DNA from: Cliona cf. orientalis
Lineage: Eukaryota > Porifera > Demospongiae > Clionaida > Clionaidae
NCBI GenBank assembly: GCA_963930775.1
Contig: OZ005689.1
Span: forward strand, 19,553,775 to 19,617,774
Reading direction: 5' to 3'
Length of the DNA: 64,000 bases
The notes under the pieces are model-generated. The model saw nothing but the letters and a program-made list of their open reading frames with translations, did not search any database and was not told the origin of the DNA. Both the position numbers and the translations under genes were made by a program. Every line of letters starts with the position of its first letter. Position 1 is the first letter of the stretch. Below are positions 10,292 through 20,767 of this stretch, in pieces.

Positions 10292-12066
10292 ATATTATTG
10301 GAGGGTGTAGTTTAGAACGAGCTAAGCAGCACCTGGTAGCATCACGCTATTTTTCAGACAACTTACTCAATGAGAATAGCATGCTTCCACTATACCCCTG
10401 ATGAATCCAAAAACAAGGTATGTTCAATTAATCTGAAGAAATCCGTCAGTCAATCAGGTAGCTACTAACGAACTATCATCAACAAAATTAATACACTTTC
10501 AATTACATGACTCTCATTTCACAAATTTAGTCACTCAAACTTGGATTTTGGTAACAAATTTACCAGTACTCATTGGTGACAAAGTTCCAGAGGGGGATGA
10601 CAAATGGGAATGCTTTTTGCTGCTTTTGGATATCTTACAGATGTGTACAAGCCGCATCATGTCAGAGGAGTGTGCTAGTTATCTTGCTGGGTTAATTATT
10701 GATCATCGTCAGGAGTTTAAGAAATGCTACCCATCAGCCCGTATCACCCCAAAATTACATTATATTATGGTGCACTTTGGTAAACAAATTTTGAGGTAAG
10801 AAACAATTATTTTTACAGGATTAAATTTAATGATTAGCTTGCCTCATCTTTAGACCTGGTCCACGAGTAACATCATGGTGCATGAAGATGGGGGCAAAGC
10901 ATACTTATTTCAAAAGAATAGCTAAGAATAGCTCAAACAGGAAAATTTAAAAACATTGCTTATAATCTTGCCCGTCGTCACCAACGCCTAAATGTGTCTA
11001 TGCCTCAATGAAGATGTTTTTTTTCTCTTCAAAAATGGAAGTTGGACCAGGTACGTGGATACATGTATGCATGCACTGTTACAATTAGAATATTATTGTA
11101 TGTATGTACTCAGCATATCTAAGGTACGTCGCTTCAACAAGCCTTCAGTATACAGAATTCTCTTTGATGTGGGGTATGGGGACAACCCAAAAGCTTTAAA
11201 GTAGCTACAGGCTTCACCCACACCATGCCCGCCCATCATGCCTTGAATTAATCTTAGGGAGAACACTGATGTATGATGTATGTATGTATGTACTGTGATA
11301 ATTGTGAATACATATTGACACATCAAAAGTAACCATGACAACCTGTGCTGTAATTGTTCAGTGGTAGTTTGTATGGTCCCATAATGGATTATAAGTTTTT
11401 ACAATATTGGTGCTTGCGACTTCTAATTTGATCGACGTACGTACAATGTCGTATATGTGTTGGCAGATTGCATATGACATGTGACCACACCATCTTTAAT
11501 GTCCTGCCAAATTATCTGCATGTACAGTGAGTATTACAATAACAGATTCTTCTCATGCATAATAGTGATGAACACACCACCATTATCTGATGAGCCTAAT
11601 CATATTAAAGATGCCATTTTGAAAATGCTACCCAATTTAACAGAGTCATGCTCAGTTACAAGGTTCTATAATATTATTATAATTAGTATTAATTGAATGT
11701 AATTACATTTCTTTGCTATAACAGTACCAAAATTAATGGATTAAATCCAGTGGCTACACCTACCAACCACCTTTGTTTATTCTAACAAGCTTCCAAATGG
11801 ATGACCTGCCATGCTTCTCTTGAATAGATAACCTATTAGTAGTTGAGCAGGAACCTCTCACAGTAGTCCGTGAGTACTTTACCGAAGGCATTATTCGCCA
11901 TTTTCACAGTTATGCTATTAAACAATCGGGACAGAGACGTATTATGCACCTTAACAGGTTACCAGAGCCTTGTCCAATGAACTGCCATTCGGGAGCAGGA
12001 GATCGAAACATATTGCACTGCGTTCCTTTGTACTGCCTACATTATGCAAATGAAATTAAACTTTAA

Positions 12067-12420
12067 TGACCATCTCTCATGTAGTCTACTAACACATTTT
12101 TTGGTGGTATGACAAAAATGTTACTTTTGTAATAACTTTGTTGACGAGCTAATGCAAACATTCACTGAAACAATACGGCCTGTCATTTTTAGTAGTGTTT
12201 CTACATAACAAATAGCTAGTCGACACAAGTAATTATTGTTAGTTGAGAGATAGGTATGCCATCATGACATGATATCGTTATAATAACGGATAATTTGTCA
12301 AATGATGCGAGAAATGGTTGTGTGACCATATTTACCATTACGTTTACAAACATTTGTCATTCTAATGCCAATATATCATTTAACAAGTATTTAAGTTGTT
12401 TCAATTAAATTATCTTATGA
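12067..12420. other. No gene seen
   Basis: AT-rich sequence after the last possible transposase exon. There are no open frames of note and no repeat structure that I recognise. Confidence 0.5.
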
Positions 12421-12956
12421 TACTGTAAAGTCTGGTTAAGTGCATATGCTTATCATAGTAAGCGCATATTTAATAAGCGCATGCTTCCTTGTTAAGCATT
12501 GTCTAATAAGCGCATGCACCCAATAAAAACGACACTGTTCGATCAAGAGTGTTCCATGCTCTACATGGCTAGAACTAATTTACCAACCTATTTTTGGATA
12601 GCCAGCTGCACAAGATCGGCTATACTGAACACTGAACACTGAACACTGATGTTCAACTGAGACAGGTTCGGACTCTTGACCTTGACTATGAAGCGAGTGT
12701 CGCCAAAGAATTCGCCTATTTTTCCACGGTTTTCTTCCAGTGATGGCTTCCGATCATACTCCCATGAATTATTACAGAGCTTATTCCAAGAATTGCTGTG
12801 TTCATAACTTGCTAGCTTTGTGATCGAGCGCTCGAATGTGCTGGCAGTGGGCGGGGCCAAAATTTCACTCTCTATTAAGTGCACATTGTCTAATAGGCAC
12901 ATGTTTCTTTACCGAGAGTGATAAGTGCATGCGCTTATTAACCAGACTTTACGGTA
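12421..12956. mobile_element. TA-flanked MITE 'E', 536 bp
   Basis: The ends are TACTGTAAAGTCTGGTTAAG and, reversed, TACCGTAAAGTCTGGTTAAT. Subterminal AAGCGCATGCGCTTA-type motifs repeat inward. The boundary is TA on both sides. A second copy lies at 49592-50014, and a third fragment flanks the piggyBac element at 20728-20767 and 24366-24395. The minus frame at 12588-12902 is internal to the repeat, and I do not call it a gene. Confidence 0.75.
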
Positions 12957-13138
12957 TCGTATTGTTTAATGTCAAAAAAATTTTGTTGTATGACGATATT
13001 TTCTGTTAGATTAACATTGGTCATTTTAATGCCAATACATTAGTTAACAAAATTAATGTTCGTTAAAATAAATTAATGTTGCTATTTGGACAAATGGTAT
13101 CTTGTAGTATTTGTTAAGTAAACAAAGAATATGGTTAA
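12957..13138. other. AT-rich spacer
   Basis: It contains a loose repetition of ACATTGGTCATTTTAATGCCA-like text also seen near 12350 (TTTGTCATTCTAATGCCAAT). This suggests an older duplication flanking the MITE. No gene is seen. Confidence 0.4.
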
Positions 13139-13605
13139 TCATAGAGTTGGTAGACTATAAGTAGGGATGACCCGGATATGCCATATATGTAATACATTAC
13201 AAAATGTTAATAAGTCAGAGCAAAAAATTAACTAACATGTTCATAATCTACTCCAGAATATCTATCAAGTCCTGGAAAAAATCAGGTATACTTGAACCAC
13301 CTATTTTTAAAATTAATCGTAAAAAAAGTGCAAACTGTCAATCTTTATTTCATTTCTTCCAGGCCTAACTCAAGACTGCCTCTACCTCTCAAGTATAAAT
13401 TCACTCCATTTTGTTGAGCATACGTCTGTGGCACACTATTCGACAGTTGGTAAATCGTGGGTATATGCAGCGCATTTCACACAATTGGTCATCTCCAGTA
13501 CACCATTTTGTCGAATAATGCGCATGCTTGTATAGGTGTTGCAATGGTGAAGTCACTCATATGACAAATGATGTCAGTGCTAGTGGCGCACGCCGGCACG
13601 AAGGG
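13139..13605 (+). mobile_element. Family K repeat, copy 1 (forward, partial)
   Basis: It begins TCATAGAGTTGGTAGACT, then AGTAGGGATGACCCGGATAT, then GCCATATATGTAATACATTA. Internal text such as CTTCCAGGCCTAACTCAAGA matches the copies at 14.1, 15.1 and 59.9 kb. No coding frame is conserved among copies. It is non-autonomous and of unknown class. Confidence 0.75.
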
Positions 13606-13959
13606 TTAGAGCACTCAAACAATCGACCGCGCCGTTGAATGTCGAACTAGCCAGTTTGAGCACTTGGCAACAACTGCATGTTAGCTGCCAACACTAAACT
13701 TTGCTCCATAAACAGAATGTACGCGTTGCTACATGGTCCAAAACAGCCTTTTTTAAATTTGTCACTGAGCCAGCTACCTCCATGAACAAGTTGATGAGGG
13801 GCATGGCTACGTACTCCTCGTAGTATATACAGCAATGCCATGGGATGAAGCTCTTGAATATGGTATTCAAGGTACCAGGCTTATGCATGCATGCACTCAC
13901 TGCTGCAACACCTTTAGCATTAAATTTATATTAGCTAACAACATAGTGCTTGGCAGAAT
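13606..13959. other. No gene seen
   Basis: Two overlapping minus-strand frames of 64-68 codons occur here with no motif, no splice context and no counterpart elsewhere in the window. I do not call them genes. Confidence 0.4.
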
Positions 13960-14160
13960 TGAATAACAAGTATAAAAACAATTGAATAAAATTGAAGGAT
14001 GAAGTTGGGATGGCAGGGTCAAAAGGTACACAAACAGGATTTTATAAGGGATAATCGCATCTCTACTATACATCCCTACGCTTGCTTTTCTTGATTATGA
14101 CATTCAGGTTGTTCCGTAGCTGTCATGATGATTTGGGATGGTCAATTCTGATTCACCATG
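13960..14160. repeat. ~200-bp dispersed repeat, first copy
   Basis: It shares GGATGAAGT.GGGA.GGCAGG, GGTACACAAACA, GATAATCGCATCTCTACTAT and ACATCCCTACGCTTGCTTTT-like text with 14520-14760. Each copy abuts a family K segment, so this may be part of a composite repeat. Confidence 0.6.
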
Positions 14161-14519
14161 GTAACACATTCTGAGCATGCGCATTATTTCATAAAATGGC
14201 GTATATCACACACTCAATCATTAATGTGCCGTACGCACCCACTATTGCGTAACTGTCGAGATAATGCCAAACTAAAATGTACTACAAAAGAGAGTGAATT
14301 TATATAAGAACTACGGTGAGCGGTCCGGACAGTTTTGAGTTAGCCCTGGAAATGAGAGAGAAAGAAAGAATGAGAAATGGCCATTTTTTTAAACACCTGG
14401 TTCTTGATTTGATGAATGGTTTTGGTCTTGTTAGATAATTTGCTGCAGATTTTGATATTCACACTTAGAAATTTCACAAACTTACCTATTTTGAGATATT
14501 TGGGTGTTTGTAATGTATT
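14161..14519 (-). mobile_element. Family K repeat, copy 2 (reverse, partial)
   Basis: Reverse-orientation match to the internal part of family K: GCGCATGCGCATTATTTCAT, CACCCACTATTGCGTAACTG, GTTTTGAGTTAGCCCTGGAA and TTGTAATGTATTACAT. It is bracketed by the two copies of the 200-bp repeat. Confidence 0.65.
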
Positions 14520-14760
14520 ACATAAACAAGTATTATTGAAGAATGAAGTAGGGACGGCAGGATCAAGAAGTACACAAACAAGAGATAATCGCATCTCTAC
14601 TATACATCCCTACACTTGCTTTTCTCGACTACTGTGCACCTATCAATCATGGTTGACGTGTTTGTTGAGTGCAGTAGCTGCTATGTTTCGTGCAGATTGT
14701 TGCCTAGTTGTCACGATGGTTCGGGTTTATCAGTTTTGATTCAATCATATTATTACTGGT
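14520..14760. repeat. ~200-bp dispersed repeat, second copy
   Basis: Second copy of the unit at 13960-14160, somewhat longer at its right end (CACGATGGTTCGGGTTTATC). There is no coding capacity. Confidence 0.55.
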
Positions 14761-15049
14761 AATTTTTGCATCCCTTGTGTACTTTTTATCCTGCCATTCA
14801 ATTGTTTTCATATTTGTTTCTGTTCTTTTTTATTGCACTTAGTATAATAATATTTATCAATGCCATCTTATATGGTTTGCTCTCAACTTCTGATTAAGTA
14901 GGTGCACAAAATTATTTGCCACGCCCCTCTTGCATTCATAATAATAATATTATTATTAATTTTTTAATATGACGAACAGGATGACAAAGAAGGCTGCTTT
15001 AGGTGGCCCAAGTAGTGATGAGACTTTTCCGCTTAGGGAGAAAACCAAG
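14761..15049. other. AT-rich spacer
   Basis: It contains a TAATAATATTATTATTAATT low-complexity stretch. No gene is seen. Confidence 0.4.
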
Positions 15050-15860
15050 TTCTAAGTGTTGGCAGCAGCTAGCCGCTACCCGGGATAATTTTATGATCTG
15101 TACATATAATACCGCCACCTCGAGCCTTGTGCCTTCGTACAATGGTATGATATCTATGATTGATTCAATGTAGCACTAGCGCTGCGAGCGCCAGCGAGTA
15201 ACTCGCCTATGCCTAGCGCCTTACCCCTCCTCGAGCCTTGAACCTTCATAATATATCCATGATCGGTCCAGCGCGCCGTTGCGATGTACAAATAAATAGC
15301 TGCGTATATAGCTCGCATAGGCGCCTAGGGCAGGCGCTGTCACATGACTTCACAACAGCAACATATTCTGCGCATGCGCATTATATCACAAAAATGGCGT
15401 ATCAGACACACCCATTCGATAATGCACGGTACACACCCACTATTACGTATGGTTGTCGAGATAACGCCAAACTAGCGTGCCACTGCACTGCGCGCTACAA
15501 AATAGAGTGGATTTATATTATGAGAATTAAGGTGAGAGGTCCAGACAGTCTTGAGCTAGCCCTGGACATCAGAAAGTAAAAGAAAGATTGAGAAATGGTC
15601 ATTAAATTTTTGTTAACATCTGGTTCTGGCATATGATGAATGATCTTGGTCTTGTTAGATAATTATTTGCTGGACATTCTGATTTTCACACTTAAATTTT
15701 TCATAAAATTACCTATTTTGAGATATTTGGATATTTGTAATGTATTACATATATGGCATATCCGGGCCATGCCTACTTATAGAATGTACTAAATTTATGA
15801 TAAGGCATATCCGGGCCATCCCTACCAATAGAGTCTACCGACTCTATGATAATTATGAAA
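15050..15860 (-). mobile_element. Family K repeat, copy 3 (reverse, near full length)
   Basis: About 740 bp collinear in reverse with 59922-61165, apart from that copy's nested insert. It runs from AGCCGCTACCCGGGATAATT to GGCATATCCGGGCCATGCCT. A second terminal module (GGCATATCCGGGCCATCCCT then AGAGTCTACCGACTCTATGA) follows at 15800-15856, so two K ends lie in tandem. The plus frame at 15238-15579 is internal to the repeat and is not a gene. Confidence 0.75.
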
Positions 15861-15971
15861 TTTAATAGCACAGCATATGCATGACATTGTTTCTTCGACA
15901 CAAGTGTTCACTAGGCTGTGGTGCCTGGATGTGTCTGGTCTGCATGTGAAAATGTGGGAGTGGCCTGGGGA

Positions 15972-16000
15972 CAAGGCTACATGTTAAACATGTAGCCTTG
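15972..16000. repeat. Perfect 14-bp inverted repeat
   Basis: CAAGGCTACATGTT and AACATGTAGCCTTG are separated by a single A. This is a perfect palindrome able to form a tight hairpin. I see no associated gene, so its role is unknown. Confidence 0.8.
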
Positions 16001-17080
16001 CATTGTATTGTATGCATGCGCAACTACTGACCACACCCACCTCACCATTATTTATTATCAATCACCATCACTCTGTCCTCATTCCTCTGATGAAGATACC
16101 TGAAGAGGTGTTGAAATGTTGGGATAAGATTTAATAATCATTGACTGGCTAGTGAAAACTCAATCAAACTAAGCGTTATCTATGTCTGACCCAGCCACCT
16201 AGGCTTCTACAAGAAGAGTCTAATTTTTTGGCAAAGGTCATCACACGTATATGCTATAAATGGGAGCACGCAGACCAAATGTTGAATGCTAACCTCTAAA
16301 AATTCGGCGAAGCTAAAGCAATATTTCCGTGCCGAATTCTTAGAAGAAATACGGTATTAATTAGTCTTTGTACAGCGTCCTAGAACGGTTGTCATAGCTA
16401 TGGACAGTTTACTCATACGAAGGAGTCATTGTACAACCTTCGTAGTTAGTTAGCTTCGTGTGTCTGTTTCGGAACATAAAAGTTTAAAAGCTTACTTACC
16501 TCCAAACAGTTGCCGTCTCAAGTCCATCAGTGGTTAGTAAAACTTTTCATCTCACTTTGTCTACACAGTAAGATAACTAGTCTAACTATGTTTAGTGATA
16601 TGTCTGTACTGCCCGTACTGTGGCAGAAAGCAAGGCTACTTCAACGCTTAGGTCGATCCGTGGCCATCTCGATCCATATGTGGGACAATTTTGTCAATTT
16701 TCACCCTATGCACAAAGTATGTCAGTGATCTACTATGCAACCATCAATAGTGTGCCTCCCTGGCAGCATCTATTAGCCTCGCTTCTATTTCTAGCATGAA
16801 ACCTGTATCCAAAGTAACCCTCTGTTGAATCAATTCAGCTAAATAAAATTACTGTTCTGTAGTATTTGACGATTGTCCTGGTGTTCCTTAGTCACACACG
16901 CCAGCCCGGCTGGCACGCGAGATTAGCAATTGTGCAAATCAGTGTTCTAGTTGTGGCAAGAATGCTATGCGTGCCCCTCACATGTTAATCACAGGCTGCT
17001 ACACATTATCATTCTTTGCTATTCAGCTAGATATGGAGTGTAAAGGCATGGTGAGGAAGTAACAGTGACTGAAATGTCAA
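16001..17080. other. MITE fragment, otherwise no gene seen
   Basis: A partial copy of the TA-flanked MITE of 5935-6149 lies at about 16215-16355, in reverse orientation and ending AGAAGAAATACGGTA. Elsewhere I see only short frames, such as the 72-codon plus frame at 16510, with no motif. Confidence 0.45.
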
Positions 17081-17084
17081 AAAT

Positions 17085-17215
17085 ATACCAGTGAGCAACT
17101 ACTTGCAGACATTCTGTCTGTCAAAAAGCGTAATATAAAGGTACCTGTGGCTGCAGAAAAGTATCACGTTCCACTCTACACTTTATGACCATGTAAAGGA
17201 GCGAGTGACAGTTCC
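17085..17215 (+). pseudogene. Pogo transposase relic: HTH_psq part
   Basis: The plus frame TSEQLLADILSVKKRNIKVP then VAAEKYHVP resembles the helix-turn-helix (psq type) at the N-terminus of pogo/jerky transposases. It continues after a frame break as STLYDHVKERVTVPQ. This domain binds element ends. It is non-functional as it stands. Confidence 0.55.
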
Positions 17216-17289
17216 ACAACTAATTAGCACTTGAGTTCATTAGCAGATAGTGTGCTCAGCTTTGCCTCATCAAACAGCTGCTGCACACG

Positions 17290-17553
17290 CTTAAACCATC
17301 CACTTCGGGAGTGGCTGAAAGAGCACAATGAGTTGGTAGATGTTACGGCTTTCGAAAGCTCAGTTCGGAATGCCGACGTTTAAGCAAACATTGCCACCAA
17401 ACTTCCTCAGGTACCCCACTGCTAAATGGATTGGGACGACCTGGCAGGTCATTCAAATAACTGCCAACAAGTTCCTTCGTTAGTCCAAATCCCATCTCTT
17501 GCAGCACTTGAAGTGAGACTACGATTTCCTTTTCTTCCTCCTTGGTTAGGAAG
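17290..17553 (-). pseudogene. Pogo transposase relic: CENP-B-type HTH part, inverted
   Basis: On the minus strand the open frame reads TFLTKEEEKEIVVSLQVLQE, then GFGLTKELVGSYLN, then PGRPNPFSSGVPEEVWWQCL and LKRRHSELSFRKP. This is the typical second DNA-binding segment of pogo-like transposases (npF..G.P...W...F..RH..L..R.P). It should lie between the HTH_psq and the DDE core on the same strand, but both of those are on plus. An internal inversion is the simplest reading. Confidence 0.6.
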
Positions 17554-17556
17554 GTG

Positions 17557-18005
17557 CAGGGGCGGATCTAGGAATTTGAGTTTAGTGGGATTATAAATAT
17601 AAATGCGCACAAAGCGTGCCAAAATGCTTGCGACCACGCCCAGTTTTAATGAGCCACGCCCACTTTTAATCACCTATGCCCGCTGAATCACGCCCCATAG
17701 AGTGACTATGACCCACTAGCACCAAGTTACTACACCACACACCACAGCTGACTCTTGTGGTTGTAGATTATTCATAGCTGAAGCCACGTTCATAGTGTAC
17801 AACTAACCTAACCACCGTGCATCACCTATTGGTTTGAGGCCAATTATGTACTACACAGCTTGTCTGCTGCTAACCATACAGTGGCAGCTACTATGCCAAG
17901 CTATAGTAGGCCTTGTATATAAGTGGGAGGGGCTGCTCAAATTCGTTGGGGGGGGTTGCAACCCTCTGAAATCCCCCCCCCCCCCCCCCCCCAGATCCGC
18001 CCCTG
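17557..18005. mobile_element. hAT-type MITE, 449 bp
   Basis: The ends are CAGGGGCGGATCT and AGATCCGCCCCTG, a 13-bp perfect terminal inverted repeat typical of hAT elements. The flanking octamers GGAAGGTG (17549-17556) and AGGAGGTG (18006-18013) match at 6 of 8. A poly-C run lies just inside the right end. It separates the inverted and direct parts of the pogo relic. Confidence 0.75.
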
Positions 18006-18014
18006 AGGAGGTGG

Positions 18015-18713
18015 GTGCTCCAGCACCTATTTTAGTCTGAAACAGGATTCTGCACAGCCATGACGGCAAAAAAGGATTTTGGCCAAGCGTGGCAATAAAA
18101 TGTCCATGAGACTGAGGGAGGAAGTGGCTATGATTACATTACAATAGGGAGCAGGCTGTGCTGATGGTACTGGGCTTCCTCCGTTTGTTGTACACAAAGG
18201 AAAAAATCTATGAAGCAGATGGATAAAAGGCGAACCAGCTGTCTGCATGTACTCTGCCTCAGACAGTGGGTGGATGGAAGCAGCTAATTTTGTACAGTGG
18301 TTTGAGAAGATGTTCCTCCCGGCAGTTGAGCACATTGCCAAGAAGCTTTCTGTCGTTTTATTCTTCGATAGACACCATTAACACCTCAGCCTTATGCTGA
18401 TTGAGCTGGCTCGTGCACACAATGTGCATTTATTTGCTTTTCAACTCATTGTACACATATCCTACAACCACTCGATGTTGCAGTATTTGACCCTGTCAAA
18501 GCAGCATGGTGGAAGGTTTTGAAACAGCACAAAATAGAGACCTGTGCAGCTTCCATAACCAAGGAGGACTTCCCCATACTCCTATCTAAGTTATGGGACA
18601 GCTCATTCAAGCCTCAGCATCTAGTCAGTGGCTTTTATAGGTGTGAACTTTGTCCTGTGTCCACGGAAGCAATCCTCCTCACACAAATTGTCCACTGCTC
18701 TACCCCATACTAA
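18015..18713 (+). pseudogene. Pogo transposase relic: DDE core
   Basis: Across several frames, plus-strand pieces read FCTAMTAKK, GAGCADGTGLPPFVV, DSGWMEAANFVQWFEKMFLP, AVEHIAKKLSVVLF, LIELARAHNVHLFAF, and finally QPLDVAVFDPVKAAWWKVLK, CAASITKEDFPILLSKLWDS and SFKPQHLVSGFYRCELCPVS. These are diagnostic of pogo/Tigger-type DDE_1 transposases, which cut and rejoin element ends. The last catalytic-region motif (QPLDVAVF) is intact, but several frame breaks and stops lie upstream. Confidence 0.75.
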
Positions 18714-18785
18714 ACCACCAGTGGAGCCTCTACCAATGATTATTGTTGAAAGTGTACTGTTGGTGATTCAGTCACACCTATTTGA

Positions 18786-20711
18786 CTACATTTGAGAGGG
18801 TATTTCTCTAGTCTCCTCCAAAAAAAACAAGCCACAAAAGACCTCTATTTTATGGTGGAGCACTTTGGATGAAGTGTACGAAAGAGTCTCCTCCATGTGC
18901 CTGAGTTCTGTCTCAACAGCATCTTTCAGAGGTAATGCAACTTTCCGTGGAGTGTAAATGGCATGTGGTACTGCATCCGATTTGAGGCGGATGATGGTAT
19001 GTTCTCCTGTGAATGTGCCTAATCCAGTGAAGAGATCTGAATACTCTTTGAGAATGTCGTTATTCTGGATACTGTCGACATACTGCAACAAACTGAGAGC
19101 TTTAATAGCAGGTACGCCCAATAGATTATTAGAAAGATCTTTCACCCTCTGGACTGAGCACTTCTGCTTTGGTGTCAGGTTGACTTCAGCTTCCCCTACG
19201 ATTTGTAGAGGCTTGCGATATGGACCACAGAGGTTCTTGGTTGCTTTTGTCATAGTACGTGGATTTCGTAGCGATTTCCAGGCGGATTCCGAAATTGCAG
19301 TCACTTCAGCGCCAGTATCAATCTTAAAAGGTAAGGGCTGATCCTCAACATTGAGTTCAATTTTCCAAGCATTCGAATCCCCTCCTACTGCATTCAGGTA
19401 AGTGGCACCAAGACAAAACTCTTCTTGTTCTTCCTCAGTACTCTCGGATTCTGAGGTTTCTTCACAGTATGTTACCTTAGCTACTGTTTTAGAGAGACAT
19501 TGTTTGGCAAAGTGTCCCTTATGGTTACACTTACTTACGACAGATTTCGTTCCTTGCGGGGCATTATTGCACCGGATGGGATTCTCTCCAACATCGTCTG
19601 CACTTCATAGTGTGTCGTTTTCCCATTTGGGGAGGTGAGTTGAAGCGTTTCTTCTGTGGTTTTTTTGGTTGCACCGAATCCAGCTGTGATTTGTTTCCAG
19701 AGGCTAGGATTTGTCCTTGCTCCTTGACTGCTTCTCGCTGTCTAATTAGTGTTTTTGCTTTTTCCAGTGTGAGGCCTGCCTCCATCTGCATACGCTCTGA
19801 AAGGCGGTCCCTGATCAACTCATCTTTCATAGCCCCATATTCGCATTTGTCCGCCATTTGGTGGATTGCTGTGATATAAAGCTCAGCTGATTCGCCCGAT
19901 TCTTGGTTTCTCTGGTTAAAACATGCTCTTTCAAAAATTTTGTTCTTTCAAACCTTAAATGGGCATCGAACTTTGCAAGCACATTATTATATTTCTTGTC
20001 TTCATCTGATATGCCTGTCATGTTCAGGACATCTTCCGAGCCTTCCCCCATACAGTAGAGTAACGTACTGACCTGTCTTTCTTCTGATTCTGTTGAAAGG
20101 CCAGCCGCCAGTCGATATTGTTGGAAGCAATTTTTCCATTTTCCCCACTCTTCAGGTTTGGTGAAATTGAAGGCACAAGGCGGTCTAAGGTTTGAAGGAG
20201 TAGCCATTTGACTCCATCCCACTCCTGACACCATGTAATGTGCTTGTATCGAATCGATTGAAATAGATAGTTTTATTTATCTTGTCTTATGACAGTACAA
20301 GAAGCACATGGTAAATCATATCACATGACTATTACATAAGCATGCATACAACTGGTAAAGATCGTCACAATAACACACACATTCTAGTTCAGTGACAGTT
20401 AACACTACACCCATGCAGTCTTAATTAGACTTACCAAACATATACACTGATGCTTTGGTAAACATGGAACTCAAAATGTATTAAAAGGGATAATTATGGC
20501 AGAAGCTTAGGCTAATTACACATGAAAGCTCTAGAATCTAGTTCAAGTACGTAAATTAGATTATATGATCAGCTAGCTTCATGATGATTTAGTTTGCGTT
20601 ATAATCTAAGTTGGCAATTAGTTCTAGGCGTCATTTCAATGTCACCTAGAGACAATATTATCACCAAAATTCACCCTGATCATTTAATTTTTATCCACAG
20701 CAGAGTTTACA
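18786..20711 (-). mobile_element. Fossil Gypsy-type LTR retrotransposon, 5' part
   Basis: An old LTR element on the minus strand. Visible parts in order are one LTR (about 20234-20711), a primer-binding-type site beginning TGGTGTCAGGAGTGGG, a gag-like region (PEEWGKWKNCFQQYRLAAGL), a protease-end region, and the start of reverse transcriptase (YTPRKVALPLKDAVE). It is of the Gypsy type often annotated as K02A2.6-like. It is partial and broken, with several breaks, and no second LTR is seen. It is a fossil, probably of moderate age since the protein signatures are still easy to read. Confidence 0.8.
20234..20711 (-). repeat. Probable LTR of the Gypsy fossil
   Basis: The segment next to the primer-binding-type site is bounded by TGTAAAC and TTACA in minus-strand reading, as expected of LTR ends. 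Length is about 478 bp. Because only one LTR is seen, the outer boundary rests on the TG...CA rule alone. Confidence 0.45.
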
Positions 20712-20727
20712 CTTTCCACGATATAGC

Positions 20728-20767
20728 TACCGTAAACTATGGTTATTAAGCACACATTACTTATTTA
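20728..20767 (+). mobile_element. MITE 'E' left fragment, piggyBac insertion site
   Basis: TACCGTAAACTATGGTTATT matches the start of the MITE copies at 12421 and 49592. The fragment stops exactly where piggyBac begins and resumes after it at 24366-24395 (TTAAGCACATGCTCGCTTCT), so the element entered a TTAA within this MITE. Confidence 0.7.

Larger units (their letters stand above)
5240..12066 (+). pseudogene. C2H2-finger transposase-like gene, exons scattered by insertions
   Basis: The ATG at 5240 opens an N-terminal region with paired Cys/His motifs (HCCTLCLFC, HLFEAHSH, FHCPF, FLGHMNCKHP), then ATAGKFLLMLKERHRVSQTA. Later segments follow in order. 5720-5800: YVTATATAAGVNINAEDIDQ. 6709-6855: CDGTLFPKDPFGLQLLIYF then VVNPIGAHRG. 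9530-9640: LADTLAAHAIGGFKGWVGFA then LRKCRDC. 9760-9872: SVTYGIN...QLPQNFMH. 10296: ILLEGVV. 10548-10797: DKWECFLLLLDILQMC. 10853-11004: PRVTSWCMKMGAKHTYFK and LARRHQRL. A possible last exon is at 11826-12066. The whole resembles a family of transposase-like proteins I remember from cnidarian and sponge genomes; I cannot name the superfamily. Family A (5828-6678), a LINE (7218-9212) and a MITE (9873-10291) interrupt it, and stops and frame breaks are present. Confidence 0.6.

Noticed and set aside
15238-15579. 113-codon plus frame and its relatives at 14416-14739, 59948-60217 and 60064-60453
   Set aside because: They lie inside family K or its neighbours, are not conserved between copies, and are partly on opposite strands of the same repeat.
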